Source: Brevibacillus brevis (GTDB lineage: Bacteria; Bacillota; Bacilli; Brevibacillales; Brevibacillaceae). From it: a stretch of DNA of 64,000 nucleotides. Position 1 is the first letter of the stretch. Every line of letters begins with the position of its first letter. Below, one piece after another: positions 61,761-64,000 of the stretch. The notes under the pieces are model-generated. The model had not been told where the DNA came from. It saw nothing but the letters and a program-made list of their open reading frames with translations, and searched no databases. The translations under genes were made by a program, and so were the position numbers. The stretch covers positions 5,562,001 through 5,626,000 of the forward strand of contig NZ_CP041767.1 of NCBI RefSeq assembly GCF_022026395.1, read 5' to 3'.

Positions 61761-63293
61761 TCACTGAGAGCTGGGAGAGAGCATGTTGCCAAAATCAAAG
61801 GACGGATTGAAATGAATCTGGATATAGTCGGTGACCAGACCCGGGAAAGCCCCGAAGAATACAGTAGCGATTGCCATGATGAGAATAAACGTCCAAATGC
61901 CTTTTGGCACAACCATCGGTGCTTCGGTTGTCCCAGGACGCATGTACATCTGACGAATAATCCCAAAGTAGTAGTAGTAGGAAATGACGCTGGTGATGAT
62001 CATAATTGCCGCCAGCCAGTAGTTTTCTACCACTAATGTACCCATGAACAGATAGAACTTCCCGAAGAAGCCAACCGTAATCGGGATACCTGCCAAGGAC
62101 AAGAGGAAGATGCTCATCGCGATTGCCATCACAGGCGAGCGATGGTACAATCCGGCGAATCCTTTCAAATCCTCTGTCTCTTGCTCACGAGATACAACCA
62201 TAATCACAGCGAAAGCACCAAAGCTGACCAGCAGGTAACCGAACAGATAGAAGATCACTTCGCTGAAAAAGAGAGAGGTCGGCGGTACAAACGGCACGAG
62301 CAAATAACCCGCTTGCGCAATACCGGAGTAAGCCATCATACGTTTGACGTTTGTCTGCCTGAGCGCCATCGTGTTTCCGATAATCATCGAGGCCGCTGCC
62401 ATCAGCCCCAGGTAGAGGCTTCCCTCTTCGAAAAAGAACCGTCCTGATCCCGTTCCATCGGAAACGTTGAAAAACGAGATCATCATTACTCGAAAGATCA
62501 GCGCGAACCCTGCTGCTTTTGACACAACTGCCAGAAAAGCAGTGACTGGGGTAGGAGCACCCTGATAGACATCTGGCGCCCACATGTGGTTAGGCGCTGC
62601 AGATATTTTGAAGGCAAGACCTACTGCGAGAAACGCGAACGCCGTATAGACAAGGAACTGATAGCCCGCCATTCCCGCTTCTGCCAACCGGAATGAGATT
62701 TCATAAATATGTGTGGTTCCCGTGAGTCCGTACACGTACGACATCCCAAACAGGAGCACAGCCGTGGCAATACTTCCCGAAACGACGTATTTGAACGCCG
62801 ACTCGTTGGAAAGCCGCGATTTTTTTCGCAATCCGACCAGTACATAGGACGAGAGAGACAATAGCTCCAGTCCCACGAACAAGGTAATCAAGTCAGCCGA
62901 AGAAGCCATGACCATAGCCCCGAGAAGCCCGGTCAGCAGCAAATAGTAATACTCGCCTCTGTGCTGGACTTCCCCCGATTTCAGATAGGACAGCGAGATG
63001 AGAATGGCAAAAGCTGTCCCTGCCAGGAAAATCAGCTTGAACGCATTGCCGTAATCATCGATCCGGATCATGTCGATCATGTAGCTATATGGCTTATCGA
63101 GAGCATTCATATTGATGATCACAAAGATCGCCGCAATGACCGTGCCCAGGAAGGATAGCCAACCGATGACCTGCTTGCCAAGACGCTTGCCCGCAAAAAG
63201 GTCCAGCAGTGATAAAAAGGTAGCAAAGCCAAGAATGATAAACTCGGGCAGAAGGTAGCTCCAGTCATATGAGAAAATATCTTTAACCTCCAT
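61761..63293 (-). CDS. nuoN: NADH-quinone oxidoreductase subunit N
   Basis: A 510-residue antiporter-like proton-pumping subunit of complex I with about 14 membrane spans. Recognisable are FVGLELLSLSSYVLVGLRK with its conserved Glu, AFLAVGLAFKISAAPNHMWAPDVYQGAPTP-type lysine helix (APNHMWAPDVYQGAP), MAYSGIAQAGY, and SLAGIPITVGFFGKFYLF. It is the last gene of the nuo operon; nuoM ends three bases upstream. Confidence 0.95.
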   Translation of the reverse strand: MEVKDIFSYDWSYLLPEFIILGFATFLSLLDLFAGKRLGKQVIGWLSFLGTVIAAIFVIINMNALDKPYSYMIDMIRIDDYGNAFKLIFLAGTAFAILISLSYLKSGEVQHRGEYYYLLLTGLLGAMVMASSADLITLFVGLELLSLSSYVLVGLRKKSRLSNESAFKYVVSGSIATAVLLFGMSYVYGLTGTTHIYEISFRLAEAGMAGYQFLVYTAFAFLAVGLAFKISAAPNHMWAPDVYQGAPTPVTAFLAVVSKAAGFALIFRVMMISFFNVSDGTGSGRFFFEEGSLYLGLMAAASMIIGNTMALRQTNVKRMMAYSGIAQAGYLLVPFVPPTSLFFSEVIFYLFGYLLVSFGAFAVIMVVSREQETEDLKGFAGLYHRSPVMAIAMSIFLLSLAGIPITVGFFGKFYLFMGTLVVENYWLAAIMIITSVISYYYYFGIIRQMYMRPGTTEAPMVVPKGIWTFILIMAIATVFFGAFPGLVTDYIQIHFNPSFDFGNMLSPSSQ

Positions 63294-63296
63294 GGA

Positions 63297-64000
63297 TTAC
63301 CCTCCTATTCCCGTTACGATAGGTACGATCGTTTTCAGCGCCTGCTGCATCGGATTCCCCAGAACTGCCGGATAAACCCCGATGAGAATAATACATCCCA
63401 ACAGAACTACCATCGGAATGACTTCCATCGGCTGTGCATCAGCAAGTCCTGTACATCTGCCTGGAGTAGGGCCAAAAGTTGTTTTCAAGATCGCTCTGAG
63501 TAAATACACCGCGGTGAGGACAATCCCGATCGCTCCCACTGCTGCCATTACTGGCAAACGACCAAACAGACCGAGGAAGGCAAAGAACTCACTAATGAAT
63601 CCGGACATGCCCGGAAGTCCGAGTGAAGCCATCCCGCCTGCCAACAACACGCCGCTGACAAACGGCATGGATTTGGCTAAACCGCCCAAATCGTCGAGCA
63701 ACGATGTCTGTGTCCGATCCCAAATGACACCGATCAAGAAGAAGAGCAGTGCTGAGATAAAACCGTGAGATATCACCTGGAACATCGCTCCCTGAAACCC
63801 GATCGTGTTCATCGAAGCGAAACCGAGCAAGACGATACCCATATGGCTGATACTGGAGTAAGCCAGCACCATTTTTAAATCCTTTTGTACGAAGGCCAGC
63901 ACAGCCCCATACAAAATGTTGATAATCCCCAAAACTGCCATCCACGTAGAGAAATCGTAGGCCTGCTCCGGGAAGAAGCCGATTCCCATCCGCAAAAGGC
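63297..64000 (-). CDS. nuoM: NADH-quinone oxidoreductase subunit M, 3' part
   Basis: The gene enters from beyond base 64000; about 234 C-terminal residues are visible. YGAVLAFVQKDLKMVLAYSS, ISHMGIVLLGFAS, QVISHGFISALLFFLIGVIWDRT and LASLGLPGMSGFISEFFAFLG are characteristic of NuoM. Overlap with nuoN is close (3 bases between stop and next ATG). The start is outside the window. Confidence 0.93.
   Translation of the reverse strand, partial: LLRMGIGFFPEQAYDFSTWMAVLGIINILYGAVLAFVQKDLKMVLAYSSISHMGIVLLGFASMNTIGFQGAMFQVISHGFISALLFFLIGVIWDRTQTSLLDDLGGLAKSMPFVSGVLLAGGMASLGLPGMSGFISEFFAFLGLFGRLPVMAAVGAIGIVLTAVYLLRAILKTTFGPTPGRCTGLADAQPMEVIPMVVLLGCIILIGVYPAVLGNPMQQALKTIVPIVTGIGG

Noticed and set aside
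1..64000. tRNA, rRNA, CRISPR arrays, prophage
   Set aside because: I saw no cloverleaf or rRNA sequence, no spaced repeats and no phage structural genes.

Overview
The window is a Bacillota chromosome segment that looks like Brevibacillus (B. brevis group). The main evidence is a tandem middle-wall/outer-wall S-layer operon whose promoter and double translation start match what is known of the B. brevis cwp operon. The spoIIID-mbl-flhO-flhP and comFA-comFC-yvyF-flgM-flgN-flgK-flgL-fliW-csrA gene orders, SLH-domain proteins and SLAP-domain proteins agree. Almost everything is on the minus strand; the exceptions are an S-layer cassette, a recombinase pair and yvyE, all between 30.6 and 45.5 kb.

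Layout. (1) 1-9.6 kb: a legionaminic-acid-type nonulosonate operon. It has LegB, LegC, LegG, LegI, LegH, a CBS-nucleotidyltransferase, a Gfo/Idh/MocA oxidoreductase and the first codons of a CMP-nonulosonate synthetase. A Maf-type flagellin glycosyltransferase and an unknown protein precede it, so it very probably glycosylates the flagellin encoded next door. (2) 9.7-18.7 kb: flagellin under a sigma-D-like promoter with a CsrA-binding leader, then csrA, fliW, a DUF6470 protein, flgL, flgK, flgN, flgM, yvyF, comFC and comFA. (3) 18.8-23.8 kb: degS-degU, a polysaccharide deacetylase, and metK behind a SAM-I riboswitch. (4) 23.8-29.6 kb: an SLH-anchored subtilase and three tandem SLAP-domain proteins, likely linked to S-layer export. 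(5) 29.6-44.6 kb: the S-layer locus. It holds a promoterless, startless surface-protein cassette on the plus strand, a tyrosine recombinase with an uncharacterised repeat protein, a second truncated surface-protein fragment, an ORF-less group II intron, the mwp-owp operon on the minus strand, and a TolC-like protein. (6) 44.8-53.8 kb: yvyE, a 1505-residue SLH protein, tagO-like and tagA-like wall-polymer genes, fabZ, pgsA and an EpuA-family protein. (7) 53.8-64 kb: flhP, flhO, mbl, spoIIID, spoIIQ, spoIID, murA, ywmB, a DUF1146 protein, nuoN and the end of nuoM.

Most striking observation: the silent surface-protein cassette (from about 30.64 kb) and the expressed owp gene lie in opposite orientations. 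They share a 13-bp identical sequence in the same reading frame exactly where the cassette's homology to OWP begins, and a similar 3' UTR motif. An intact tyrosine recombinase gene lies between them. Inversion at the shared 13 bp would fuse the OWP signal peptide and first 136 residues in frame to the cassette, swapping S-layer proteins. This is a hypothesis built from the sequence and has not been tested.
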